64,000 nucleotides of DNA from CADEED01 sp020442965 (lineage in GTDB: Bacteria; Pseudomonadota; Gammaproteobacteria; Steroidobacterales; Steroidobacteraceae): assembly GCA_041395525.1 (NCBI GenBank), contig JAWLAH010000009.1:1-64000 (forward strand). The letters run 5' to 3'. Below the pieces are notes generated by a model, which had not been told where the DNA came from, searched no databases, and saw nothing but the letters and a program-made list of their open reading frames with translations. Every line of letters starts with the position of its first letter. Within the stretch, counting starts at the first letter, position 1. Below, piece after piece: positions 44,937 to 53,245 of this stretch. The position numbers and the translations under genes were made by a program.

Positions 44937-45585
44937 ATGCGAATCGTTCTACTAGGCGCGCCCGGTTCCGGGAAGGGCACGCAGTCCCAACGGCTGATCG
45001 AACACTTCGGGATCCCGCAGATCTCGACGGGGACCTGCTGCGCGCAGCGGTCAAGGCCCGCACGCCGCTCGGATTGGCGGCCAAGGCCGTGATGGATGCC
45101 GGCAAACTGGTGGACGACCGCACGATGCTGGGCATCATTCGGGAACGGCTGGCGCAGCCGGACGCGGCCAATGGTTTTATTCTGACGGCTTTCCACGCAC
45201 GTTGGCCCAGGCCGATGGCCTCGCCAAGCTCCTGGAGGAGCTGGCGACGCCACTGTCCGCCGTCGTGCAGCTCGACGTCGACTACGCCGTGTTGATCAAG
45301 CGCATCTCAGGGCGCCGCAGTTGTCAGGACTGTGGCCGCGTCTTCAATATTCACACGGCACCTCCCTCCGATCCGCCACCCTGCGAGGGTCGCTGCACCA
45401 CTCCGAAGCTGGTCCAGCGGGCCGACGACAGCGAGGCCACCGTCAGCAAGCGACTGCAGGTCTATGAAGATCAGACCCGGCCGCTCGTTGATTACTACCT
45501 ACGGCGCGGTCTCTTGCGCACGATTGACGGCGACGGCGAGCCGGCCGCGGTCACACAACGTCTGATCAGCGCCCTCGAAGGCTGA
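44937..45585 (+). CDS. adk: Adenylate kinase (two frameshifts as read)
   Basis: ATG 44937 starts MRIVLLGAPGSGKGTQSQRL with an intact P-loop. At 45029-45032 the sequence has GGGG where five Gs would give the conserved STGDLLR. At 45187-45188 it has GG where three would give the conserved TGFPRT. With both bases restored the protein is about 216 residues, full length, with CQDCGRVFN and CEGRC zinc/LID cysteines and QRADDSEATVSKRLQVYEDQ. Adk (2 ADP to ATP plus AMP) is essential, and both losses are single Gs in G runs, so sequencing or assembly error is much more likely than mutation. Confidence 0.9.
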
Positions 45586-45586
45586 G

Positions 45587-46678
45587 TCAGTCGCCCGTTG
45601 CTGCGAGCGTTGCTAACAAGCGTTCCCCGATCATCGCGCGCCGCCAGCCTTTGAGCGGTGGGACGTTCGCCTCGCCGCGTGCCACTTGCTCAAGATCGCG
45701 CCGTGTCGCCAGGACCTCGGGCGCAAGGTCGAGTTCTGCGGCGACAGTTGCGGTGACTTCGGCCAGGCGTTTGACGGCCGCGGTCAGCGCGGGATCGGGC
45801 CGTTGCCGTCGCGGCAACGCTGGTGGTGGTTGAGAAATGTCGCTGGCCGCCACCATGGCTAATAACTCGGCGCCGCTATTGCGCGCCACGCTTTCCGGCA
45901 TTTGTGCGATGCCGCGCAAAGCTGCTGGTGATCGGGGTACCTGCAGCACGATCTCGCGTAGCACCGCGTCGTCCAGGATCCAGCCGCGCGGCCGATTGCG
46001 GTCGCTCGCACGCCGCTCGCGCCAGGCCGCGAGTTTGTGAGCAAGGCTGACTCTGCCGGGGTCGAGGCCGGCCAGGCCCTTCAGGCGGCGCCAGGCATCG
46101 TCGGGATCGACACTCAGTTGCCGTTCGTCGGCGAGGAATTGCAGTTCCTCGGCGAGCCAGTCGAGCCGACCCAGCCGCTCGAGCGTACCGACCAATTCAT
46201 CGCGCAAGGGTAACAAGTGACGCACGTCATCGAGGGCGTACTCGATCTGTTCGGGCGACAGCGGGCGGCGTGACCAGTCGGTACGTGTATGCGCTTTGGC
46301 GAGTTCAACGCCGAGCAGGCGACGGGCGAGTTCTGCGTACCCGACCTGAGATGGGTAGCCCGCCAACGCTGCCGCCACCTGGGTGTCGAAAACCGACGCG
46401 ATCGGGCCGGTTGCGGGCAGCAGGACTTCGAGATCCTGACGCGCAGCGTGCAGCACCTTGATCGTCTTGGATGTCCGCAGCACCGGCAGCAGGGGGTCGA
46501 GCGCGCCGCCACCCAAGGGATCGACGCACGCAGCATGATCGCGCGTCGCGATCTGTATGAGACAGAGCTCGGCGCGATAGGTGCGCTCGCGCAGAAATTC
46601 CGTGTCGAGCGCAATCGCGTCCTCCGAGCCCAGGCGTTGAGCCAGGCTGGCAAGGTCTTCAATCGTGTGGATGATCAA
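45587..46678 (-). CDS. rnd: Ribonuclease D
   Basis: 363 residues from TTG 46678, with GAGGAG 5 nt upstream. A longer start at 46708 lacks such a site. DEDD-y exonuclease motifs: AIALDTEFLRERTY (Exo I), VLHAARQDLEVLL (Exo II), and QIEYALDDVRHLLPLRDEL (Exo III with Tyr). Two HRDC-like helical domains follow (about 205-290 and 295-363). RNase D trims the 3' ends of tRNA and other small RNAs. Convergent with adk, one base between stops. Confidence 0.92.
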   Translation of the reverse strand: MIIHTIEDLASLAQRLGSEDAIALDTEFLRERTYRAELCLIQIATRDHAACVDPLGGGALDPLLPVLRTSKTIKVLHAARQDLEVLLPATGPIASVFDTQVAAALAGYPSQVGYAELARRLLGVELAKAHTRTDWSRRPLSPEQIEYALDDVRHLLPLRDELVGTLERLGRLDWLAEELQFLADERQLSVDPDDAWRRLKGLAGLDPGRVSLAHKLAAWRERRASDRNRPRGWILDDAVLREIVLQVPRSPAALRGIAQMPESVARNSGAELLAMVAASDISQPPPALPRRQRPDPALTAAVKRLAEVTATVAAELDLAPEVLATRRDLEQVARGEANVPPLKGWRRAMIGERLLATLAATGD

Positions 46679-46790
46679 GCTGCTCCTCGAACGTGAACGG
46701 TGCCGCAAGGCTCGCGCGGCGGGATGATGCGCGCTCCGGCCGGCGTGTACAATTCCACCACACTAGTGGAACGGGCAATTTCGGTCGCAG

Positions 46791-47324
46791 GTGATCTCTT
46801 TACTCAAGCTGTTCGTGGAGATCGCTCTGTTCCGCCGTGGCCCTGACAGCGTGCCGGGTGGAGCGCAGGTCCTGTGGTTGACGATCGGCATGTACGTCGC
46901 GCTGACGCTCGTTCTGCAACAGCTACTGCCGTCGCGCATTCCGAATATGCTCTGGCAGATTCCGGTGGGTCTGGCGTTTACGCTCGGGTGGTACGGCGTG
47001 CTGATGTACCTCGCCAATCGGCCCGAGCGGTTCGTGCAGACAGTCACCGCCGTCTTCGGCTTCCAGTTGGTGATGCGACCGCTGTTAGCGCCCATCGACT
47101 GGCTCTGGCCACAGCTGCCCAAGGATTCTTCGCTACTCGTGCTGGTCGCCGGTGCCGCACTCCTGTTGCTCGGCTGGTCCCTGGCGGTGAATGCGCGGAT
47201 CATACGAGCAGCGCTCGAGTGTTCAGTGGTCGCGGCTGCGGGCTTGGTGTTAGCCGAGTTTCTCACTTCGCAGGTGTTGTTTCTGGCCATGATCGGGCCA
47301 CCTCCGGAAACGGTCGTTCCTTAA
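46791..47324 (+). CDS. Conserved hypothetical inner-membrane protein
   Basis: 177 residues, GTG start. About five transmembrane helices (for example VLWLTIGMYVALTLVLQQLL and LLVLVAGAALLLLGWSLAV). No catalytic motif seen. It lies 3 nt before mpl, so it belongs to the mpl-ubiX-LON-like operon. The 112-nt upstream region has a TACAAT -10-like hexamer at 46747-46752 followed by an inverted repeat, TTCCAC-N7-GTGGAA at 46753-46771, that could be an operator. Family not recognised. Confidence 0.6.
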   Translation: MISLLKLFVEIALFRRGPDSVPGGAQVLWLTIGMYVALTLVLQQLLPSRIPNMLWQIPVGLAFTLGWYGVLMYLANRPERFVQTVTAVFGFQLVMRPLLAPIDWLWPQLPKDSSLLVLVAGAALLLLGWSLAVNARIIRAALECSVVAAAGLVLAEFLTSQVLFLAMIGPPPETVVP

Positions 47325-47327
47325 GAT

Positions 47328-48701
47328 ATGCACGTACACATTCTCGGCATCTGTGGCACCTTCATGGGCGGCGTTGCGGCCATTGCACGCGCGGCGGGCC
47401 ATCGCGTCACCGGGTCTGATACGAATGTCTATCCACCGATGAGCACGCAGCTGCAGGCGCTCGGTATCGAACTCACTGAAGGATTCGACGCCGCGCAGCT
47501 CGATCCGGCCCCGGACGTGGTGATCGTCGGCAACGTGCTAACACGTGGCCGACCGGTGATCGAGACACTGCTCGAGCGTTCGATTCCCTATACGTCGGGT
47601 CCGGAGTGGATGTCGCGTGAGGTATTGCGCGATCGCTGGGTGCTCGCAGTGGCGGGTACTCACGGCAAGACGACTACTACGTCAATCCTTGCGTGGATCC
47701 TCGAGTATGCCAATCTCGCGCCGGGATTCTTGATCGGTGGTGTCCCTGAGAACTTCGATACCAGCGCGCGGCTCGGCGGCGCGCCGGTCTTTGTCATCGA
47801 GGCCGATGAATACGACACCGCTTTCTTCGACAAGCGGGCCAAGTTCGTGCATTACCGGCCGCGTACCCTGGTTCTTAACAACCTCGAGTTCGACCACGCG
47901 GATATCTATCCCGACCTCGCTGCTATCCAGCGCCAGTTCCATCACCTGGTGCGAATTGTGCCAGGCAGCGGCCGCATCGTGCACAACGCTAACGACCCGC
48001 GTCTGGATCAGGTGCTGACCATGGGTTGCTGGACGCCGCTTGAGAGTTTCTCGAGCGCTGGCACGGCGGTCGCTACTTGGTCCTTGAACCTGCCGGAAGG
48101 CGGTGATTTCTCCGCATTCGACGTTTTGCATGCGGGCCAGACGATCGGTACCGTCGCCTGGCAGATGTCCGGCGCTCACAATGCGGAAAATGCACTTGCG
48201 GCGATCGCCGCTGCGCACCATGCCGGCGTGCCCACGGGTACTGCGATCGAAGCGTTGACGCAGTTCAAGGGAATTCGTCGACGGATGGAGTTGCGCGGTG
48301 TCGCGGCGGACATCAAGGTGTACGACGATTTCGCGCATCATCCGACCGCGATCGCCACGACACTCGATGGCTTGCGTCGCAAGGTGGGTACTGAGCGGAT
48401 CGTGGCGGTGCTCGAGCCGCGCTCCGCCACGATGCGCCTGGGCGTGCACGCGACCACGTTGGCGCCGTCGCTGGCGCAAGCCGATGAGGTCTGGCTGTTT
48501 GCGCCGCCGGATCTGGGCTGGGATGCTGCCGGCGTCGTGCAACAGCTCGGTGACCGTGGTCATTTGGCAGGCGATGTCGACACGCTGGTCACGGATCTGT
48601 CGCAGCGATTGCGGCCGCGGGATCACGTGCTGATCATGTCGAACGGTGGCTTCGGCGGCGTGCACGGCAAATTGCTCACGGCGCTGGAGGCGCGTGCGTG
48701 A
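47328..48701 (+). CDS. mpl: UDP-N-acetylmuramate:L-Ala-gamma-D-Glu-meso-DAP ligase
   Basis: 457 residues, Mur-ligase fold. N-terminal Rossmann start MHVHILGICGTFMGGVAAIA, ATP loop VAGTHGKTTTTSILAW (about 107-122), and the Mpl-specific EADEYDTAFFDKRAKFVHY. Mpl reattaches recycled murein tripeptide to UDP-MurNAc in peptidoglycan recycling. The C-terminal domain has YDDFAHHPTAI and EPRSATMRLG. It overlaps ubiX by 4 nt (GTGA). Confidence 0.95.
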   Translation: MHVHILGICGTFMGGVAAIARAAGHRVTGSDTNVYPPMSTQLQALGIELTEGFDAAQLDPAPDVVIVGNVLTRGRPVIETLLERSIPYTSGPEWMSREVLRDRWVLAVAGTHGKTTTTSILAWILEYANLAPGFLIGGVPENFDTSARLGGAPVFVIEADEYDTAFFDKRAKFVHYRPRTLVLNNLEFDHADIYPDLAAIQRQFHHLVRIVPGSGRIVHNANDPRLDQVLTMGCWTPLESFSSAGTAVATWSLNLPEGGDFSAFDVLHAGQTIGTVAWQMSGAHNAENALAAIAAAHHAGVPTGTAIEALTQFKGIRRRMELRGVAADIKVYDDFAHHPTAIATTLDGLRRKVGTERIVAVLEPRSATMRLGVHATTLAPSLAQADEVWLFAPPDLGWDAAGVVQQLGDRGHLAGDVDTLVTDLSQRLRPRDHVLIMSNGGFGGVHGKLLTALEARA

Positions 48702-49348
48702 CTAAACGCGAGAACGGGGATTTTCGCCGGCGTGCTGTGTCGGTTGGCATGACGGGCGCTTCGGGCGCGCAATACGGCTTGCGTTTGATCGAGGCGTTGG
48801 TGTCCGCGGATCGCGAAGTCCTGGTCATGATCAGCAAGACCGCGCAGATCGTTCTGGGTTCAGAGACCGATTGCAAGCTGCCGGGCCGGTCGCTCGACGC
48901 TACGCGCTTTCTCACGAAGGCTACCGGCGCGCGCGACGGACAGTTGCGCGTGTTAGGCGAAGAGGAGTGGACGTCGCCCGTGGCGAGTGGCTCGGGATCG
49001 CCGCTGACGATGGTCGTGTGTCCCTGCAGCATGGCAACTCTTGCGGCGATCGCGCATGGGGCCAGCGATAATCTCCTCGAGCGTGCGGCGGACGTCGTCA
49101 TCAAGGAAAGTGGCAAGCTCATCATCGTGCCCCGCGAGACGCCGTTTTCGGCAATCCATCTCGAGAACATGCTGCAGCTTGCGCGCCTCGGCTGTGTGAT
49201 CCTGCCCGCGAACCCCGGTTTCTACAATCGGCCGACCCGCGTCGACGAGTTGGTCGATTTCATCGTGGCGCGCATACTCGATCAGATCGGTGTCGCTAAC
49301 GACTTGATGCCCCGCTGGGGACTTGCGCCGCCGTTGCGCGATGACTGA
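48698..49348 (+). CDS. ubiX: Flavin prenyltransferase
   Basis: 216 residues, GTG start overlapping the mpl stop. UbiX joins dimethylallyl phosphate to FMN to make prFMN, the cofactor of UbiD (35.6 kb). Motifs: VGMTGASGAQYGLRLIEAL (FMN-binding), VVCPCSMATLAAIAHGASDN and KLIIVPRETPFSAIHLENML. The conserved ligand Glu and Arg are in the last of these. The stop overlaps the start of the LON-like gene by 8 nt. No FNR-like box was seen upstream of this operon. Confidence 0.93.
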   Translation: MTKRENGDFRRRAVSVGMTGASGAQYGLRLIEALVSADREVLVMISKTAQIVLGSETDCKLPGRSLDATRFLTKATGARDGQLRVLGEEEWTSPVASGSGSPLTMVVCPCSMATLAAIAHGASDNLLERAADVVIKESGKLIIVPRETPFSAIHLENMLQLARLGCVILPANPGFYNRPTRVDELVDFIVARILDQIGVANDLMPRWGLAPPLRDD

Positions 49349-49934
49349 AACGGCGCAAATCCCCCTGTTTCCGCTCAATATGGTGCTGTTTCCCGGCGGA
49401 CCGCTGCCGCTCAGGATTTTCGAAACGCGCTACACCGACATGGTGAGCCAGTGCATGCGCGAGCAATCTGCGTTCGGGGTGGTGTTGATTCGCGCCGGCG
49501 GCGAAGTCGGTGAGGTGGCACGGACCGCCGCGATCGGTACAACCGCGCGTATCGTCGACTTCAGCCAGCTACCGGATAACTTGTTAGGCATAAGTTGCCT
49601 GGGAGAGCGCAAGTTTCGTGTGTTGACACACTGGCGCGAGGCAGACGGACTCAACAAGGCGCGCGTGCAGTGGTTGGGCGCGGAGCCTGCGCTGCCAGTG
49701 CCGGCCGAGGCGCGCCATCTCGGCGCAATCCTGCGCAAGGTCATTCCGGAACTCGACGAGGTCTACCAGCATGTCGAGCAGCGCTACGACGACGCCGCGT
49801 GGGTCGGAGCGCGGATCACTGAGCTGATCCCGCTCGATCTCGCCGAGAAGCAGGTATTGCTGGAGTTGAACGACCCGATTGAGCGGCTGCAGCGACTTGC
49901 GCCGATGATCAAGCCCCCGGTCGAGCCAGCGTAG
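49341..49934 (+). CDS. LON peptidase N-terminal (substrate-binding) domain protein
   Basis: 197 residues from ATG 49341. A stand-alone LON substrate-binding domain: IPLFPLNMVLFPGGPLPLRI and FETRYTDMVSQCMREQSAFG are the family N-terminal sequences. No AAA or protease domain follows. Such proteins are widespread and of uncertain role, possibly binding unfolded proteins. Overlaps ubiX by 8 nt and converges with the CPBP protease gene, overlapping it by 26 nt. Confidence 0.85.
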   Translation: MTETAQIPLFPLNMVLFPGGPLPLRIFETRYTDMVSQCMREQSAFGVVLIRAGGEVGEVARTAAIGTTARIVDFSQLPDNLLGISCLGERKFRVLTHWREADGLNKARVQWLGAEPALPVPAEARHLGAILRKVIPELDEVYQHVEQRYDDAAWVGARITELIPLDLAEKQVLLELNDPIERLQRLAPMIKPPVEPA

Positions 49935-50820
49935 CACCCCGGCCGGCTGCCGTGCGGCGCGCGTAAAAGCCGAACAGAACCGCTCCCATCACGACCGTCC
50001 ACGCTAACACCAGCCATCCCACGAAACCGTCGAAGCGCGACAGCAGGAACGCGTAGGGGCTGGCCTCGTTGGGCGCGGAGGTTTGCCGAACAATCGCGAT
50101 CACCCAGACCCAGCCGGCGTGCAGCCCGATACAGGCTGCGATGTTGCCCGTGATGCTGCGGACCAGGCCCAGCAACACGCCCACAGCGGCGAGTGCCAGA
50201 AACGCATCGGCGATGGCGAGTGGCTGCGCAAAGCTGTGCAACACGGCAGCGAGCATGTCCAGCCCGCTGCCGGCATCTACCTGATCCGCGGGAATTCGAT
50301 ACTTGCCAATGAAGTGTGTGGCGGCATAAACGAGCGCCGTCAAAACAACGGCGGTGGGGGCGCCCGACTCGCGCGCGATGGCCGTGTGCATCGCGCCGCG
50401 CAGGAAGGTTTCTTCGATGAGAGCAACGACCAGTCCGCTTGTCAGTCCTTGCATGGTGAGCGATGCGAACGTCGCCAGATCGAGTGTCACATCGGCGCGC
50501 GGTACACGCATATCGAGTGTCAGCAGCAGCGCGACGACAGGCAGCATCATGGCAACCCCGAGCGCCAACCCCAACGCCAGTTCTCGCAGGAACGCAGCGC
50601 GCGGAAGTCCGTATCCGAGGCTCGCCTTGTTCGATAAACGCAGCCGACGCACAGCGAAGAAGAATGACACGGCGAGTGTCAGCATCGCGATGCGGCTCGC
50701 GACACGATGGAAGGGAAAGTCGAATTGCGGCGTCAGGAGCAACCACGCCGGATAGGCCAGCACGGCGATACCGAGCAGGCCCAAGCCGATCAGACCCATG
50801 AAGATGGCGAATGCGCGCAT
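49909..50820 (-). CDS. CPBP-family intramembrane glutamic protease
   Basis: 303 residues with about eight transmembrane helices. The CPBP (CAAX-protease and bacteriocin-processing) motifs are intact: ALIEETFLRGAM carries the EExxxR catalytic glutamates (about residue 136), VYAATHFIGK is the FxxxH-like second motif, and CIGLHAGWVW holds the last His. Family members cleave within or near the membrane; bacterial substrates are mostly unknown. Monocistronic. Its upstream region is shared with the divergent small helix-turn-helix-like gene. Confidence 0.85.
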   Translation of the reverse strand: MRAFAIFMGLIGLGLLGIAVLAYPAWLLLTPQFDFPFHRVASRIAMLTLAVSFFFAVRRLRLSNKASLGYGLPRAAFLRELALGLALGVAMMLPVVALLLTLDMRVPRADVTLDLATFASLTMQGLTSGLVVALIEETFLRGAMHTAIARESGAPTAVVLTALVYAATHFIGKYRIPADQVDAGSGLDMLAAVLHSFAQPLAIADAFLALAAVGVLLGLVRSITGNIAACIGLHAGWVWVIAIVRQTSAPNEASPYAFLLSRFDGFVGWLVLAWTVVMGAVLFGFYARRTAAGRGATLARPGA

Positions 50821-50931
50821 GCGCGCACGTTACGCGGACGAGACTAACTGCGCAAACGCGTGCGAAATGCGCGCTGTTCGCGAGCGCATTCGAGCGCATG
50901 CTGGCGCTGTACCCGGCGGAGTTCGTCAGCC

Positions 50932-51333
50932 ATGGAAATCAACGGTCCAGATCCGCAGATCGCACTCGAGGTCATCGCGCTGCTGGCTGAACAGTGCGAT
51001 CCGGCGAGCGGCATGGCACTGCCGCATGACTCAATCGTCTATCAGCCGAATGTGTCCGCCGCGTTGCTGGCGGCGCGCAGATCTCTCGAAGCGGAGGTCG
51101 ATCGGCAAGCTCGCCGGGCACAAAGACCGTGCAACGTGGGCGCACCGTGGACCACGGCGGAGGAGCGGCTCATGATGGCGGCGTTCGATGCCGGGCACAC
51201 GCCGGCCGATATCGCAGCTACGTTGCAGCGGTCGATCGCAGGCGTCGAGTCGCGGCTCGAGCGGCTTGGTCGGCTGGCGCCGCAGGTGCGCACGACGCGT
51301 GATCGCTACCGCTCTCGGCCGCACACGGAGTAG
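50932..51333 (+). CDS. Hypothetical protein with SANT/Myb-like helical domain
   Basis: 133 residues from ATG 50932 (GGAG 11 nt upstream). The C-terminal half reads APWTTAEERLMMAAFDAG followed by HTPADIAATLQRSIAGVESR. The pattern W-T-x3-E-x(n)-G-x6-IA-x3-R-S resembles SANT/Myb-like or homeodomain-like DNA-binding helices. The N-terminal half is helical and unremarkable. A DNA-binding role is likely but the target is unknown. Confidence 0.55.
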   Translation: MEINGPDPQIALEVIALLAEQCDPASGMALPHDSIVYQPNVSAALLAARRSLEAEVDRQARRAQRPCNVGAPWTTAEERLMMAAFDAGHTPADIAATLQRSIAGVESRLERLGRLAPQVRTTRDRYRSRPHTE

Positions 51334-51347
51334 CGATCCGAACTTCC

Positions 51348-52214
51348 CTACTGCAGCCGCGTGAGCTTGACGCCGCGTTCTTGCAGCAGTGCGATCACGC
51401 CATCCTTGCCCACGAGATGCAGTGCGCCAACCACCACGAGGTAGTCCTGATCGTCGGCGCGCAAGGCTAGAATCTTGGGTATCCAATGCTCGTTGCGCTG
51501 GCTCAGTAGCGCACGATAGAGCTCAGGCGCACCCGCAAATTCCCGTTCGAGTTCCGCTTCGAGCGCGTCCAGGCGCCCCTCGCGCCAGGCCATGCGCAGC
51601 GTCTGCAACTCGCGCTGTGCTTCGCTCACGTCATCGCTTGAAAGATCGAGAAACTTCGCCTGCTGGTCGTAGGATTGGTCGTCGAACAGCGCCAGTTGTT
51701 CCGTCATTGTCTCGAGGCCGGTAATGCTTTTGCCGTCCGCCTGAGCCTTGGCCGCAAGTTGCTGATCGACGCCGAGCGCGGGGTCATAGCCGCTCCTGGC
51801 AATCGCGGCCTGCGTCAACATCAGAGTAACAACCCATGGCTCCAGCTTGTCGATCGCCGAGGCAGGTAGACCGAGTTGTTCGCCGGCTTGCACAACGGCG
51901 GCATATTGCTCGGCCGACAGCACGCTTGCCAGCGTCCGGTCGGCTGGCAGCGTACCCCGCTGCAACATGAACGTTGCCGCTTCGGCGGGATCGAGGTCGT
52001 CCATGTCGAGCTCCATCACCAGCGATTCGGCCGCGGCGTAAGCGCGCTCGATCGTCGCTGGCAGAGTGGAATCACTGGCCGGTAGCGCATGCACGGAGCC
52101 TGCGATGTACACGGTGTTGTGATCACCCTGGAGCGACCAAACGGCGGCGTCGGCATGGGCGAAGGATGCTGTTAGCAGTAGACCGATGCCCGGCAGGAAG
52201 GCAAGGAATTTCAC
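51348..52214 (-). CDS. TraB/GumN family exported protein
   Basis: 288 residues. Signal peptide FLAFLPGIGLLLTASFAHA. TraB/GumN (PF01963) signatures: VYIAGSVHALPASDSTLP near residue 38 and VVVGALHLVGKDGVIALL near the C-terminus, with the Gly-His metal-ligand candidates. The fold is related to erythromycin esterase and Tiki metalloproteases, so a metal-dependent hydrolase in the periplasm is plausible. The gene overlaps the cpdA stop (ATGA). Confidence 0.85.
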   Translation of the reverse strand: MKFLAFLPGIGLLLTASFAHADAAVWSLQGDHNTVYIAGSVHALPASDSTLPATIERAYAAAESLVMELDMDDLDPAEAATFMLQRGTLPADRTLASVLSAEQYAAVVQAGEQLGLPASAIDKLEPWVVTLMLTQAAIARSGYDPALGVDQQLAAKAQADGKSITGLETMTEQLALFDDQSYDQQAKFLDLSSDDVSEAQRELQTLRMAWREGRLDALEAELEREFAGAPELYRALLSQRNEHWIPKILALRADDQDYLVVVGALHLVGKDGVIALLQERGVKLTRLQ

Positions 52215-52957
52215 GGCACGTAGTGTACTTGCGTGTCGAGTTCGCCGGAAGTGTGCAGCGCGAGCGTTCGATAGCCCGGCGGCAGCGAGTCAACCGCGAA
52301 ATCGGCTGAGTTCGGCAGAAACTGCGAGCAGGTCGAGGGCGTGCCGAGCAGGCGCACGCCCTTGCGCAGCGAATCGTAACTTTGATGAACGTGCCCCCAC
52401 AGAACGGCGCGAACATGGGCGTGGCGATTGAGCACCGACCAGAAGTCCGGCGCGTTGTCGAGTCCGACTGCGTCGAGCCACTCGCTCTGCATGGGCACCG
52501 GATGATGGTGCAGACAAACGAGTGTTGGCCGTCGCTGAGCCGTCACGAGCCAGCTCTCGAGGGCGGTCAGCACGGCAGCCGACAGGTGTCCGCGAGCCTC
52601 GTTCGGCAGCGTGCTGTCGAGCATGATCACGCGCCAGGCGCCGAGGTCTGCGTAGTCATCGAAGATAAAAGGAGTCGCTGCGAGTGTCCGACGCATCGCG
52701 GCGACGTGGTCATGATTGCCTGGAATGCACCAGATTGGCTTGTTGAGATCGGCTAACAGCTGCGGGAAATGCCGGTAACCATCGGGATCGTCTTGCACGA
52801 GATCGCCCGTGAGCAACACCCGATCGGCCGCCGATATCGCGGCACGGGCGGCCGCCACGGTACGCGCAAATGACTGCAGCGTCGCAACGCCGCGCAAGGT
52901 GCCAGCATCGGCACCAAATAGATGTGGATCTGTTAGTTGGACGAGGCGGACCGTCAT
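52211..52957 (-). CDS. cpdA: 3',5'-cyclic-AMP phosphodiesterase
   Basis: 248 residues from ATG 52957. The frame runs 80 codons further upstream but that part is compositionally poor and crosses the intergenic region. Class III calcineurin-like metallophosphoesterase with the motifs LVQLTDPHLFG, LLTGDLVQDD, CIPGNHDHVAAM, LVCLHHHPVPM and VLWGHVHQSYD, the last giving the terminal GHxH. It hydrolyses cAMP in the cytoplasm. It is first of a two-gene unit with the GumN-like gene. Confidence 0.9.
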   Translation of the reverse strand: MTVRLVQLTDPHLFGADAGTLRGVATLQSFARTVAAARAAISAADRVLLTGDLVQDDPDGYRHFPQLLADLNKPIWCIPGNHDHVAAMRRTLAATPFIFDDYADLGAWRVIMLDSTLPNEARGHLSAAVLTALESWLVTAQRRPTLVCLHHHPVPMQSEWLDAVGLDNAPDFWSVLNRHAHVRAVLWGHVHQSYDSLRKGVRLLGTPSTCSQFLPNSADFAVDSLPPGYRTLALHTSGELDTQVHYVP

Positions 52958-53245
52958 TTTGGCGTCTGGACTTGCTCCGGTATCACGGGCTAACTCCGGC
53001 CCGCCCAGCATCCTAGCGAAAAAATACCACTTGATCTGGTGACCCGCATCAACTCTCGGGCAACACATTCCAGCCGCTGTGATCGCGGACACACTTGCAG
53101 CATGACAGAATGCTGATGAGGCGTCGGGTGCGCGCGACGGCCGACAATTGGACGGCGCTGCGCCAGGCGGGCACACTTCGACATCTGATCGGCGCAAGCT
53201 TATGCTTGGGTCGCGTCAGCAACGAAACAGACAATAGGGGAGTCC

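Noticed and set aside
44785..45171. Upstream extension of the pfp frame.
   Set aside because: It is antisense to adk and has low-complexity Arg/Ser-rich sequence; PFP starts at the conserved MPTKARNAFYAQSGG.
52958..53197. 80-codon N-terminal extension of the cpdA frame.
   Set aside because: The conserved CpdA start (MTVRLVQLTDPHLFG) begins at 52957. The extension has atypical composition and no Shine-Dalgarno support.
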